A stretch of DNA of 57,004 bases from Bacteroidota bacterium (GCA_021155905.1 JAJNBG010000035.1:1-57004), one strand, 5' to 3'. Shown: positions 24,309 through 34,337, numbered from the stretch's first letter. Numbers and translations: made by a program. The notes: generated from the letters alone by a model not told the origin.

Positions 24309-25553
24309 ATGCAAACCACTAAAGTTGACGTTCTTGTTATCGGGGCTGGACCTGCGGGATCAATTGCTGCCAGTATTATAAATAAAGCCGGATATAATGT
24401 TCACATAGTTGAGAAGGAGAAATTTCCCCGTTTTGTTATCGGTGAAAGTTTATTACCAAGGGTTATGGATCATTTGGAAGAAGCGGGCTTACTGGAAGCA
24501 GTTAAGAAAGCAGGTTTCCAGGAAAAGTATGGAGCAAAGTTCGTGAGAGGTAATGAGGTTTGTGATTTTAATTTTAAGGATCAGTTTAGTAAAGGTTGGA
24601 ACTGGACATGGCAAGTGCCACGTGCGCAGTTTGATATGATATTGGCAGATACAGCAGCGTCTATGGGTGTAGTTGTTGAACAGGAAACCGCGGTGACGGA
24701 TATAAAATTCACAGGCACCGATTCAGTAACGACTGTTGTAGATAAAAACGGAAATCAAAGACAGATCGAAGCAAAATTTATTGTGGATGCGAGTGGTTAC
24801 GGAAGGGTTATTCCACGCATGTTTGGTTTGGATAAACCATCTAATTTTGAGCCCCGCAAAACGCATTTCACACATTTCAAAGATTTAAAGCGACCTGAAG
24901 GAACGGATGGAAACCGAATCACCGTGGTGGTTCACCAGCCACGAACCTGGATCTGGATCATTCCTTTTTCTAACGGTATAACTTCAGTTGGTTTTGTGGC
25001 AGATCCTGAGTTTTTTAAAGATTTCCCTGAAGACCCTACTGAGAGGATGAGAGCCATTATCGCAGCTGATGTTCATACTAAGGAGCGCTTTGGTGATGCG
25101 GAAATGGTTTTCACACCGAGAACTATTGAAGGTTATGCCATTTCAACCAAACAATTGTATGGCGACGGATTTGTATTATGTGGTAATGCTACAGAATTTT
25201 TAGACCCTGTGTTTTCTTCAGGCGTAACCTTTGCTATGGAATCCGGGAATAAGGCTGCGAAACTAATTTGCGAAACATTAAAGGGAAACAAGGTTGATTG
25301 GCAAAAGGATTATACAGATTATATGATGCAAGGCATCAATACTTTCAGGTCCTATGTGGCCGGCTGGTACAATGGTGATCTTCATGAAATATTCTTTTCG
25401 GAGAATCCAGACCCTGAAATTAAAAAGCAGATTTGCTCTGTTCTGGCTGGTTATGTGTGGGATCTTGAAAATCCATTTGTGAAGAAACATGACAGAGCCT
25501 TAAAATCACTGGCGAACGTCATTAGACTGAACAAAAAGAAAACAGTTAGTTAA
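24309..25553 (+). CDS. Halogenase-like FAD-dependent oxidoreductase
   Basis: A 414-residue flavoprotein. FAD-binding VLVIGAGPAGSIAAS at residues 10-24, then PRFVIGESLLP, and DASGYGR (about 160-166). Trp214, Trp216, Ile218 and Pro219 (TWIWIIPF) form the WxWxIP motif of flavin-dependent tryptophan halogenases, where it keeps the enzyme from acting as a monooxygenase. Lys73 in EKYGAKF lies, by eye, where the catalytic Lys of PrnA-type halogenases is found. On the other hand it is about 100 residues shorter than PrnA, and the geranylgeranyl-reductase-like branch shares parts of these motifs. A halogenase, dehydrogenase or pigment-pathway monooxygenase role are all possible. No reductase partner or biosynthetic cluster is adjacent. 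Confidence 0.8.
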   Translation: MQTTKVDVLVIGAGPAGSIAASIINKAGYNVHIVEKEKFPRFVIGESLLPRVMDHLEEAGLLEAVKKAGFQEKYGAKFVRGNEVCDFNFKDQFSKGWNWTWQVPRAQFDMILADTAASMGVVVEQETAVTDIKFTGTDSVTTVVDKNGNQRQIEAKFIVDASGYGRVIPRMFGLDKPSNFEPRKTHFTHFKDLKRPEGTDGNRITVVVHQPRTWIWIIPFSNGITSVGFVADPEFFKDFPEDPTERMRAIIAADVHTKERFGDAEMVFTPRTIEGYAISTKQLYGDGFVLCGNATEFLDPVFSSGVTFAMESGNKAAKLICETLKGNKVDWQKDYTDYMMQGINTFRSYVAGWYNGDLHEIFFSENPDPEIKKQICSVLAGYVWDLENPFVKKHDRALKSLANVIRLNKKKTVS

Positions 25554-25571
25554 TTTAAGTGAACGGTTATA

Positions 25572-25606
25572 AAAAAAGCTCCTCTTTTATAAGAGGAGCT
25601 TTTTTA
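25572..25606. terminator. Bidirectional terminator between flavoprotein and T9SS substrate genes
   Basis: Stem AAAAGCTCCTCTT / AAGAGGAGCTTTT with loop TTATA. Symmetrical A and T runs allow it to end both convergent transcripts. Confidence 0.92.
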
Positions 25607-25621
25607 TTGCCCATTAATTTT

Positions 25622-28600
25622 TTATTTTCCTGTAAAGATGGTCAAAAACCCATTGTATTTTTTGTCTTCCGGAACATCCACTATGTAGAAATAGGTCCCG
25701 TCTGCAACACCTTCGGCTTTCCATTCATTATTATAGTTAGGGTTCTCATAAACTTTTCGTCCCCACCGGTCAAATATGGTAACACTTGTGTTTGGATGGT
25801 ATTCAAGATTTTTAATTTTAAAATAGTCATTGGCAATATCACCATTTGGTGTTATGACATTTGGAATAATGACCATACATGGCGGCAATACATTGACGAT
25901 TTCAACATCTGTATCCTGGTAGCCACAACTATCGGTGGCAGTCACTAATACAGAGTAAGATCCTTCAGAAGCAGGCGTTGTGTAAGATAAATTCTGACTG
26001 GTAGAAATAACATCGGAATTTAACATCCACACATAACTGTAGTCAGGATAGCCACCGTTAGCCGCCGAACTTAAAGTGAATGGAGTATTTCCGCATGCAG
26101 TTGCTGAATCCAGAATCGATACATTCAGCGTGTTTGGTAAAACAACGACTACATCCGAATCAAAATCCTGATAACCGCAACTGTCAATTACCGTTATTCC
26201 AACTGTATAGGTTCCTCCGGAGGACGGACTCGTGAAACTTAAGCTTGATAAATTGGAAACTGTAGTGGAGTTTACAGACCAGTAATAGCTGTAAACCGGA
26301 TAACCACCGCTGGTTAAAGAATTCAATGAGAGTGCTTTATTTGGACAGGTAATTATCGAGTTCGTAATTGCTACTGAAAGATCATCCACGAAATTTTTAA
26401 CGACCACGGTATCAGACGTAGACGTTGAACATACGCCGTTTACGGTAACTACCAATGTTGTGGTGGTATTGCTGTTAGTTGTATAGCCCGAAGTTGTATT
26501 TATCCCCGGTGCAGCTGCATTTCCGGGGAGGGTGGTCCATACAAAACTGTAGGGCTGTCCATTATGACCAGTTCCTGTTGGACCAACCGATGGATTAAAT
26601 GTAAACGATTTATTTAAACATTTGGTGACGTCTACTAATGGTGTGATGATCAGGTTTGCCATCGGAGTAACATTAACAGTAATTATTGATGTATCGGGTA
26701 TGCTGTTTTGGCAGGGAGCATTACCAATAACCATGTAAGTATTACTTCCAATCGATGGTGGCGTTACATTTATGGATGAGGTAGTAGCAATGGGTGTGAA
26801 TGCCCCACCCTGGTAATAATACCAGTTATAGTTAGCTGCCCCTGTCGCAGAAAGGGTAGTATTGCTTCCCTCACATAATGTATAAAGAGTAGCAGTGGAT
26901 AGCACGGTGGGAGTTAACGGTGGATATAAAACTTCTACCGTTTGGGTCGCAACACAGCCACCAATTGGATTTGTAACTGAAAAGGTATAAACAACAGATC
27001 CTGTTCCTGTTGGAGGAATTGTAGAGGTTGGCGCAACTCTGATTGAGTCATTATTGAAATTTGTTGTGATTGTTCCGTTTGAAGAAATAGCAATAGTATA
27101 GCTTGTTGGACTTGATGCTCCGCAATTGCCAAAACGAATATTGGGGCGTTGTGTCCCTGTTCCATCAACCAAAGATAATGGACATTGGTCAAAACCATCA
27201 TTATTTACATATTTTGAAGCAACATAACCAGGATTTGAGTATTGTACAGAAAGGTTCCCATCCCAGTCAGGATTAAAAAAACAAACATCAACTAATAAGT
27301 TAGATGTCCCATCCCAATCATACGCCTGAGAAAAATTATAAGTGTTCCATCCGGTAGTTGCATTTATAGTTGTAGGATTATATACCTGAACTAAACCTAT
27401 ATTATCCATTGAAGTAGTACTTAATGTATTGTAGGAAACACATTTAAGTTTAATTGTAAAATTTTCAAAAGTAGTTGTGTTACCGTTAGTGTTTGTCACA
27501 TTAAACGCTAAACTATTTATTTTTCCAGGAGTGATGCCTGCTGCTAACAATTCAGAAGCTCTAAATAAGAATTGATTTTTTTGACTTTCCCATACACCAC
27601 CATAGGGAGTATAATTACTGTTACTTCCACTTGTATTAGAGGAGCCCACCTGAATAATATTTGGAGAAGTACATATTGTGTTAGTAGATAATCCGCAACT
27701 TGAAGGTACGACATCACCAAAATCAAAAATAAGAGTAGCCTCATTAGGAAAACATAACACCGTATTTGTAGGAGTAATTGTAAAATTCGTTGGGATAACT
27801 CCAATCGACACAGTATTGTTGTAAATACAGGTTCCATCGTTAATAACAGCAGAATAAGTGCCTGGCGCCAAAGAAGTAAGAGTGAGGGAAGTTGCGCTGC
27901 TTGCAGTGTTTGATACTGTATTCGCGGCTGTAGGACCTGTTATGAAGTAATTATATGGTGCAGAGAAAGGGGTATTTAAATTTAACACAGTTGTGCCGTT
28001 ACTGTCATTCGGACAAACATTGGTCGTGTTTGAAAAATAGGTATTACCCCCTGCAATTTGCGATAACGTATAAATTAATGAATCCATGCATCCTTGTGGA
28101 TTGAGATAGACTACCTTGTATATTTCACCATCAACGGCAGGGCTAATGTATAACGAGTCATTTGTTTCCGAAGGCATCAAAGTATTTCCATGATACCAAA
28201 CATAATTTGATCCGCCGGCCTGCCCGATAACAGCAACGTTTCCACAAAAGGATTTAGTAAGATTTATATAAAATGGCGGAGAAACGCCAACCGATAAATT
28301 ACCCGATGCCTGTCCACAAGAGGTAGAAGAGACTAATACACTATACGTATCGGGCGCTAAATTGGTGGCAGTTTGTGAATTGCTTACGATTGAACCGGTT
28401 GTAACACTTGTCCAGGTATAGGTGTAAACACCATTACTTCCGATAGCCTGAACCGATGCAGAGCCAGAGTGTCCTCCCGCGCAAGAGCTGTTTGAGTTTA
28501 AATTGGTGATATTAACGAAGGTGAAGCCAATGGTTACCGTTTGAGAAAGAATACAACCACTTGGAGAAACCATATTGACGGAATAAGTGGTGCCGGGAGT

Positions 28601-29791
28601 AGCCGGAGTTTGAATTAATGTATCATTTGTTGCCCCGGCAATAAGAGTCCCACTTGGATCATACCATTGATAAGAACTAAATCCTGTTGGAGCAATTAAT
28701 GTTGCAAAATTAGATCCTGAGCACATATTTGCATAGGGTGTTCCAATTCCTCCACATTCTGCATCAACATATCCATAACCAACATGAGAGCCGAGAGAAC
28801 AACCGCCTACTTCGAAATTAACCGAAACACTTGTGCCGGATGGCAGGGTTGATAAATCCACAGAATAGTATTGCCATTTCCTGTATTTAACAATTGTACT
28901 TGCATATTGAATTGCCGATGTCTTTAAAGAATCACTTGCAGTCGCTGTCTTAGGATTGAAATCATCGCTTGAGCATCCCGGGAGTACCAATCCTGTTGCT
29001 TCATTTCTCACCTCAACTTTAAAATACGGAGCCTCGTTAGAGGCATGAGCAGGCGATGTCGGATCTTGTAGAATAAATGCAAAACTAAATGATAGTCTTT
29101 GGTTATTTGAGGATGTTGTCGTGATGTATTTCAATCGCGAAGCCCTGCTGCCATTTGCATTATTAAGTCTTACTGAAACGGGATCGAAACTATAAGGACT
29201 AATAAAAGGAATGTCCGACACTGTAGTACTTCCAACGGCTCTGACAGCTAAAGAATCATATCCGGCACAGGTCGGATAAACGTTATTAGTTGGGGGCAAG
29301 GTCATTATCGTGTGATAATTTATTGTATTTAATGGTGAGACATTGTTTCCTGCTGTATTCACAATGACCGACCCGGTTTGATTGTAAGTAGGATTTCCTC
29401 CTGATGGCCCTGTCAAAACACTCCCTGTGCTTCCAGTCCAGCCATTAAAGTTATATTGTTCAAAGCCCATGTTAGGACAACCCAAACTCATAGGCTTATT
29501 TGGTTCTAAATAAATAACTGTTTCGTTAATATTTGTTGATCCTGGTTCATAAGGAGAGTGTTTGTGATGCTGTTTTTCTAAAGCTTTTTTTGAAGAGAAA
29601 TCGTTTTTGAGAAACTGGACATAGCCTTTGATTTCTCCTAAAGGAAGCCCCTTGGCTTTTGCCTGCTGATATGCTGCTTTTTCGTCAAAATGATCAGGAT
29701 CTGTTTTTTTTGTAATTGTTGATTGCGCTAAAATAACTTGTGAAAACAGCGACGTCAATATTGTAAAAGAAAAAAGAATAAATTTTTTCAT
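25622..29791 (-). CDS. Giant secreted protein with T9SS gliding-type C-terminal domain
   Basis: 1389 residues. Signal peptide MKKFILFSFTILTSLFSQ, a Lys/His-rich N-terminal stretch, then about 300 residues resembling a galactose-binding-like fold (LGCPNMGFEQYNFNGWTGST). The middle contains Ig/PKD-like and SprB-like repeats, each with a Cys pair, plus a jelly-roll module (TTGWNTYNFSQAYDWDGTSN). Two near-duplicate PKD-like repeats at the end share GYPxYSYxW and DSCGYQD. The last 85 residues are a type B CTD: VITPNGDIANDYFKIKNLEY, FDRWGRKVYENPNY, DGTYFYIV, ending LTIFTGK, which directs export by the type IX secretion system and cell-surface attachment. I use the ATG at 29791, which gives a clean signal peptide. 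Likely a surface adhesin or matrix protein. Confidence 0.92.
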   Translation of the reverse strand: MKKFILFSFTILTSLFSQVILAQSTITKKTDPDHFDEKAAYQQAKAKGLPLGEIKGYVQFLKNDFSSKKALEKQHHKHSPYEPGSTNINETVIYLEPNKPMSLGCPNMGFEQYNFNGWTGSTGSVLTGPSGGNPTYNQTGSVIVNTAGNNVSPLNTINYHTIMTLPPTNNVYPTCAGYDSLAVRAVGSTTVSDIPFISPYSFDPVSVRLNNANGSRASRLKYITTTSSNNQRLSFSFAFILQDPTSPAHASNEAPYFKVEVRNEATGLVLPGCSSDDFNPKTATASDSLKTSAIQYASTIVKYRKWQYYSVDLSTLPSGTSVSVNFEVGGCSLGSHVGYGYVDAECGGIGTPYANMCSGSNFATLIAPTGFSSYQWYDPSGTLIAGATNDTLIQTPATPGTTYSVNMVSPSGCILSQTVTIGFTFVNITNLNSNSSCAGGHSGSASVQAIGSNGVYTYTWTSVTTGSIVSNSQTATNLAPDTYSVLVSSTSCGQASGNLSVGVSPPFYINLTKSFCGNVAVIGQAGGSNYVWYHGNTLMPSETNDSLYISPAVDGEIYKVVYLNPQGCMDSLIYTLSQIAGGNTYFSNTTNVCPNDSNGTTVLNLNTPFSAPYNYFITGPTAANTVSNTASSATSLTLTSLAPGTYSAVINDGTCIYNNTVSIGVIPTNFTITPTNTVLCFPNEATLIFDFGDVVPSSCGLSTNTICTSPNIIQVGSSNTSGSNSNYTPYGGVWESQKNQFLFRASELLAAGITPGKINSLAFNVTNTNGNTTTFENFTIKLKCVSYNTLSTTSMDNIGLVQVYNPTTINATTGWNTYNFSQAYDWDGTSNLLVDVCFFNPDWDGNLSVQYSNPGYVASKYVNNDGFDQCPLSLVDGTGTQRPNIRFGNCGASSPTSYTIAISSNGTITTNFNNDSIRVAPTSTIPPTGTGSVVYTFSVTNPIGGCVATQTVEVLYPPLTPTVLSTATLYTLCEGSNTTLSATGAANYNWYYYQGGAFTPIATTSSINVTPPSIGSNTYMVIGNAPCQNSIPDTSIITVNVTPMANLIITPLVDVTKCLNKSFTFNPSVGPTGTGHNGQPYSFVWTTLPGNAAAPGINTTSGYTTNSNTTTTLVVTVNGVCSTSTSDTVVVKNFVDDLSVAITNSIITCPNKALSLNSLTSGGYPVYSYYWSVNSTTVSNLSSLSFTSPSSGGTYTVGITVIDSCGYQDFDSDVVVVLPNTLNVSILDSATACGNTPFTLSSAANGGYPDYSYVWMLNSDVISTSQNLSYTTPASEGSYSVLVTATDSCGYQDTDVEIVNVLPPCMVIIPNVITPNGDIANDYFKIKNLEYHPNTSVTIFDRWGRKVYENPNYNNEWKAEGVADGTYFYIVDVPEDKKYNGFLTIFTGK

Positions 29792-29868
29792 ACTAATTAT
29801 TTTTAGATCGTGATGTTGAACTGTGATTATTGAATCTTTATGTAAACCTTCAAAATCCACATGCCTCC

Positions 29869-29899
29869 CAAAGTTAAACTTTTTTTCTTCATATTACAA
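29869..29899 (-). promoter_or_regulatory. Promoter of the T9SS substrate gene
   Basis: On the minus strand, TTG at 29899-29897 and TAACTTTG (perfect TAnnTTTG) at 29876-29869, 20 nt apart. It leaves a 5' leader of about 70 nt before the ATG at 29791. Confidence 0.75.
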
Positions 29900-30019
29900 T
29901 GGATTTCCCTCCTGAAATCATTTTTTTGCAAGTGAAAAAACCTAATTTTATTGCATTTCTATTATTTTGTTATAAATTTTTCAATCTAAGCTTTTACATT
30001 AACTTTGCAATTCAAAATT

Positions 30020-32272
30020 ATGGCTGCAAAAAAGAATTCAGGGTTCATTCGTCTTACATGGCTTTTAGTATGGCTGCCTTTTCTGATTCTTTTTATACTT
30101 ATAAGTTTCATTTCCCTGGAGGTTTTTGTTGATCTTCCCAGCGTACAGGAATTGCAAAATCCAAAAAGCAATCTCGCTACTGTGATCTACAGCAGCGACA
30201 TGAAAACATTGGGTAAATATTACGCAGAGAATCGTGTAAGTGTAAAGTATTATGAACTTGATGCGGATTTAGTAAATGCATTGATTGCTACAGAAGATGC
30301 CCGTTTTCACAACCATAGCGGAGTTGACATAAGAGCGCTGGGCCGTGCTGTTTTTGGTGCGGTGACAGGCAGTTCCAGCAGTGGCGGTGGAAGTACACTT
30401 TCACAGCAATTGGCAAAAATGATGTTTCCGAGGCAGAAACTAAGTAAGCCAAAAATGATTCTTCAAAAACTAAAGGAATGGGTCATTGCCGCACGCCTGG
30501 AAAAAAATTACACAAAGGATGAAATACTTGCTTTATACCTCAATAAATTCGATTTTTTAAATCAGGCGGTTGGTGTTAAATCTGCCGCGCAGATTTATTT
30601 CAACAGAACCCAGGACAGTTTGGAAATTCAGCAGGCAGCCATGTTGATTGGAATGGCTAAGAATCCTTCATTATTTAATCCAATAAAGAAAGCTGACACT
30701 ACACTGCATAGAAGAAATGTTGTGATGAAGCAAATGGTGGTGAATGGATTTCTGACTAAAGAAAAGTACGACAGTTTAAAGAAATTACCACTAGGTATTA
30801 TTTATCATCCGGAAGATCATAATGATGGCCTTGCACCGTATTTCAGAGAGTATCTGAGGGAATATTTTTTGAAAGAATGGTGTTCCAAACATGTTAATCC
30901 GGAAACAAATAAACCTTATAATATATACAGGGATGGTTTGAGAATTTATACAACGATCGATTCACGCATGCAGCAATATGCAGAAGAAGCGGTGCTTGAG
31001 CACATGACCGACCTCCAAAAACAATTTACCAAAGAGTGCAAAACGAAAAAAAACGCCCCGTTTGCATGGAATGTTAATAAGGAACAGATCGAAAATATTA
31101 TGATCAGCTCTATGAAGCGGAGCGACCGTTACCGTTCTTTAAAGAATGCCGGTTTTTCAAAAGAACAAATTATTGCAGAATTTAAAAAGCCTGTACCGAT
31201 GACCGTTTATAGTTTACGTGGTGAAATTGATACAACGATGTCGCCATGGGATAGCATTCGTTATTATAAGAGCTATTTACATACAGGATTTATGTCAATC
31301 GAGCCTTCCACCGGTTATGTGAAGGCATGGGTTGGCGGTGTGAACCACAGGCATTTTAAGTTTGATCATGTAAAGGTTGGACGCAGACAAGTGGGCTCAA
31401 CGTTTAAGCCATTTGTTTATGCATTAGCTATTCAGGAAGGTTATTCTCCCTGTTATCAGGTTGCTAATGTAAGAACCTGTATTGAAACCCCGGGTCAACC
31501 TGCCTGGTGTCCTGATAATTCGGATGGAAACAAGGGTACCGGAAAAATGGTCACCTTACGTTATGCTTTAGCGGGATCTATTAATTACGTCACAGCATGG
31601 GTTATGAAGCAATTTGGTCCTGACGCGGTGATTAATTTAGTAAGGCGTCTGGGAATTACTGCGCCTATTGAGGCAGTACCATCGATCGCCCTCGGAACAC
31701 CTGATATTTCCGTATTTGAAATGGTGGCAGCAAACGCCACTTTTGCAAACAAAGGCACCTATATCCAACCAACTTTTATTACGAGAATTGAGGATAAAAA
31801 TGGAAAGGTACTGGAAGAGTTTTTTCCGACAACGGATGAGGTGTTTAGTGAAGAAAAAGCTTACGCCATGATTCAATTGATGCGCGGCGTTGTAGATAGA
31901 GGTACGGGATCCAGGTTACGATCGAGGTATAATTTGAGAAATGAAATTGCAGGTAAAACCGGTACTACACAAAATAACGCCGATGGTTGGTTTATGGGTT
32001 TAACGCCCGATCTGGTAGCGGGCTGTTGGGTAGGAGGAGAAGAAAGAAGTGTACATTTTAATTCGACCAATGAGGGTCAGGGGGCCAGTATGGCCTTGCC
32101 AATTTGGGGTAAATTTTTTCAGAAAGTTTACGCAGATCCTTCTTTAAAAGTTACAAAAAATGGATTTGTTAAGCCTGCGAATATGGGTGATATTGAACTG
32201 GATTGCAGCGTTTATGATGCTCAGACAGAAAAGGATATTCCAATGGAGGATCTGGATTTTGAAGATAATTGA
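30020..32272 (+). CDS. Penicillin-binding protein 1A (bifunctional)
   Basis: A 750-residue class A PBP that polymerises and cross-links peptidoglycan. A short cytosolic N-terminus and one membrane helix (about 12-35) come first. The GT51 transglycosylase domain has ATEDARFHNHSGVD (catalytic Glu92), GGSTLSQQLAKMMF, and KEWVIAARLEKNYTKDEIL. The transpeptidase domain has Ser460 in GSTFKPF, a SIN triad (GSINYVT) and KTGTTQ. Everything expected for activity is present. The ATG at 30020 is chosen over an upstream TTG at 30005, because the latter lies inside a likely -7 element (TAACTTTG, 30000-30007), which would give an almost leaderless mRNA. CoA-transferase genes follow after 22 nt but are functionally unrelated. 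Confidence 0.95.
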   Translation: MAAKKNSGFIRLTWLLVWLPFLILFILISFISLEVFVDLPSVQELQNPKSNLATVIYSSDMKTLGKYYAENRVSVKYYELDADLVNALIATEDARFHNHSGVDIRALGRAVFGAVTGSSSSGGGSTLSQQLAKMMFPRQKLSKPKMILQKLKEWVIAARLEKNYTKDEILALYLNKFDFLNQAVGVKSAAQIYFNRTQDSLEIQQAAMLIGMAKNPSLFNPIKKADTTLHRRNVVMKQMVVNGFLTKEKYDSLKKLPLGIIYHPEDHNDGLAPYFREYLREYFLKEWCSKHVNPETNKPYNIYRDGLRIYTTIDSRMQQYAEEAVLEHMTDLQKQFTKECKTKKNAPFAWNVNKEQIENIMISSMKRSDRYRSLKNAGFSKEQIIAEFKKPVPMTVYSLRGEIDTTMSPWDSIRYYKSYLHTGFMSIEPSTGYVKAWVGGVNHRHFKFDHVKVGRRQVGSTFKPFVYALAIQEGYSPCYQVANVRTCIETPGQPAWCPDNSDGNKGTGKMVTLRYALAGSINYVTAWVMKQFGPDAVINLVRRLGITAPIEAVPSIALGTPDISVFEMVAANATFANKGTYIQPTFITRIEDKNGKVLEEFFPTTDEVFSEEKAYAMIQLMRGVVDRGTGSRLRSRYNLRNEIAGKTGTTQNNADGWFMGLTPDLVAGCWVGGEERSVHFNSTNEGQGASMALPIWGKFFQKVYADPSLKVTKNGFVKPANMGDIELDCSVYDAQTEKDIPMEDLDFEDN

Positions 32273-32294
32273 TAATTAAAAAATAAATTTTAAG

Positions 32295-33008
32295 ATGATA
32301 AACAGAGTAGTAAAAAACGCCGAAGATGCAGTAAGAGATATTACTGACAACATGACTTTATTGGTTGGCGGATTCGGTTTGTGTGGAATCCCTGAAAATT
32401 GTATTTCGGCTTTGGTTAAAAAGAACATCAAAGGTTTGACTTGTATCAGCAATAACGCCGGGGTCGACGATTTTGGTTTGGGTTTATTGCTTCAGACTAA
32501 ACAAATCAAAAAAATGATTTCTTCTTATGTTGGTGAAAATGCAGAATTTGAAAGACAAATGTTAAGTGGGGAATTAGAAGTAGAATTGATTCCGCAGGGT
32601 ACGTTAGCGACTCGTTGTCTTGCAGCGGGTTATGGTATGCCTGTGATATATACTCCTGCCGGTGTTGGGACAGAAGTGGCTATTGGTAAAGAAGTCCGGA
32701 CATTCACTTACAATGGAGAAACAAAAGAGTATTTAGAAGAAAAAGCGTTTGAAGCTAATTTTGCGATTGTAAAAGCATGGAAAGGTGATACAGCCGGCAA
32801 TTTAATTTTTCGTTCAACAGCCAGGAATTTTAATCCCATGATGGCAATGGCCGGAAAAATAACGATTGCTGAGGTTGAGGAATTAGTTGAGGTGGGCCAG
32901 TTAGATCCCAATCAAATTCATACACCGGGCATTTATGTGCACCGTATTTTCCAGGGGGAAAAATATGAAAAACGTATCGAACAGGTAACTGTTAGAAAAA
33001 GAGGTTAA
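32295..33008 (+). CDS. scoA: 3-oxoacid CoA-transferase, subunit A
   Basis: A 237-residue alpha subunit of a succinyl-CoA:3-ketoacid (acetoacetate) CoA-transferase. The family start [16 protein letters not shown] (about 24-39), [20 protein letters not shown] and [20 protein letters not shown] are all clear. It swaps CoA between succinyl-CoA and acetoacetate, linking ketone-body or branched-chain amino acid breakdown to the citric acid cycle. Subunit B follows directly, 23 nt downstream. Confidence 0.94.
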   Translation: MINRVVKNAEDAVRDITDNMTLLVGGFGLCGIPENCISALVKKNIKGLTCISNNAGVDDFGLGLLLQTKQIKKMISSYVGENAEFERQMLSGELEVELIPQGTLATRCLAAGYGMPVIYTPAGVGTEVAIGKEVRTFTYNGETKEYLEEKAFEANFAIVKAWKGDTAGNLIFRSTARNFNPMMAMAGKITIAEVEELVEVGQLDPNQIHTPGIYVHRIFQGEKYEKRIEQVTVRKRG

Positions 33009-33031
33009 TAAATTAAATCAATGAAAAGCTT

Positions 33032-33688
33032 ATGTTAGACAAGAATGGTATTGCTAAAAGAATAGCGCGCGAAGTGAAAGATGGGATGTATGTAAACCTG
33101 GGAATTGGCATTCCGACATTAGTTGCTAATTATATTCCCGCAGGCGTAAATGTTGTTCTGCAGTCAGAAAACGGGATTTTAGGAATGGGCCCTTTTCCTT
33201 TTGAAGGAGAAGAAGATGCTGATCTCATCAATGCAGGAAAGCAAACGGTTACGTTACTTGACGGAGCATCAATTTTTGACAGTGCGATGAGTTTTGGTAT
33301 GATCAGGGCACAGAAAGTAAATCTTACTATTCTGGGCGCTATGGAAGTGAGCGAAAATGGTGATATCGCTAATTGGAAAATTCCAGGAAAAATGGTAAAA
33401 GGCATGGGAGGAGCGATGGATTTGGTTGCCAGCGCAAAAAACATTATCGTAGCTATGCAACATGTTAATAAAGCCGGTGAATCTAAATTATTGCCCAAAT
33501 GTGAACTGCCATTAACGGGGATAAGATGTGTAAAAAAAATTGTGACAGAACTGGCAGTTTTAGATATCTTGCCGCAGGGGGGATTTCGTTTATTGGAAAG
33601 AGCTCCGGGAGTTTCAGTAGAACAAATAAAAAATGCTACTTTAGGCGCATTAATGATTGAAGGTGAAATACCTGAAATGAGTATTTAA
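33032..33688 (+). CDS. scoB: 3-oxoacid CoA-transferase, subunit B
   Basis: A 218-residue beta subunit, partner of the preceding gene. YVNLGIGIPTLVANYIP and the catalytic-Glu motif SENGILGMG (about 48-56) are present, with the later GAMEVSENGDIANWKIPGKM and GGFRLLERAPGVS motifs. The ATG at 33032 is the only one in this frame near the family start; an ATG at 33021 is out of frame. Confidence 0.94.
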   Translation: MLDKNGIAKRIAREVKDGMYVNLGIGIPTLVANYIPAGVNVVLQSENGILGMGPFPFEGEEDADLINAGKQTVTLLDGASIFDSAMSFGMIRAQKVNLTILGAMEVSENGDIANWKIPGKMVKGMGGAMDLVASAKNIIVAMQHVNKAGESKLLPKCELPLTGIRCVKKIVTELAVLDILPQGGFRLLERAPGVSVEQIKNATLGALMIEGEIPEMSI

Positions 33689-33717
33689 AAATAAAAACAA
33701 ATAATAAAAAAAGAAAA

Positions 33718-34284
33718 ATGAAAGCAAAAAGATTAAGTATTGGACTGGTTGCAGTTATTGGTTGTACAGCATTATTTATAGTGTCATGCAGTCCTCCAAA
33801 ACCTGTAACAAAAATTACTTTTTTAGAAAAAATAAGTGTGAATAATGAAGATACCACAGATGGCTCTTTGAAATTCAAAGGAGATCCTCATAGTGGGACC
33901 TATTATTCTCATACAGACAGTGCTTATATGTATGGAAATGGAACAATATTTATGATTGCTGATAGTTTAGTTGAAAAAGAACTAAAAGTTAAAGTAAATA
34001 TGTGGGCCAGACAAGGGGATGTTGGAGGTGAAAATCAATTTGCGATTGCTTTGCAAAAAGGTGACAGTATTTTAAATTGGTCCGCAGTTGAATTTAAAAA
34101 ACACATCAATGAAAGCAATAAGTGGGTTAATGTAAAGGACAGTGTTGTTTTTCCTAACTTCTTAATTAAAGAAAAAGGATTGAGTATCAAGATGTATTCT
34201 TTTAATCCAAAAGGAAAACCTTACCTGGATACTGATGATATTGAGATCGTGATTGAAAAGTCAGAACAGGTGGTTCTGGACTAA
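33718..34284 (+). CDS. Lipoprotein with C-terminal beta-sandwich, unknown function
   Basis: 188 residues. The signal segment ends in LFIVSCS, so Cys24 is the lipidation site. The remainder looks all-beta and resembles the final domain of the large membrane protein encoded at 39837-41723: an IALQKGD strand, NKWVNVKDSVVFP, LSIKMYSFNPKGK and DTDDIEIVIEK can be laid beside LAITMMHKGK, NAWNDIEFYMWTP, VQGYFWNLSDN and FVDDLTLEAYE. Located 29 nt after scoB and ended by its own terminator (34304-34337), it may be transcribed with scoAB yet belong functionally to the glycosyltransferase locus that follows. No catalytic motif seen. Confidence 0.65.
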   Translation: MKAKRLSIGLVAVIGCTALFIVSCSPPKPVTKITFLEKISVNNEDTTDGSLKFKGDPHSGTYYSHTDSAYMYGNGTIFMIADSLVEKELKVKVNMWARQGDVGGENQFAIALQKGDSILNWSAVEFKKHINESNKWVNVKDSVVFPNFLIKEKGLSIKMYSFNPKGKPYLDTDDIEIVIEKSEQVVLD

Positions 34285-34303
34285 TTTTACTGCATAGTAT
34301 TTT

Positions 34304-34337
34304 AAACATTCCTGATTTTTATCAGGAATGTTTTTTT
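34304..34337 (+). terminator. Terminator after the lipoprotein gene
   Basis: Stem AAACATTCCTGAT / ATCAGGAATGTTT with loop TTTT and a T7 tail, separating the scoAB-lipoprotein unit from the glycosyltransferase locus. Confidence 0.9.

Noticed and set aside
25559..25948. Open frame on the plus strand opposite the T9SS substrate gene
   Set aside because: It lies antisense to the conserved C-terminal sorting domain and has no recognisable product.
29899..30132. Open frame just before and into the PBP1A gene
   Set aside because: It is in another frame, overlaps the promoter region, and the hydrophobic residues come from A+T-rich bias; PBP1A accounts for the region.
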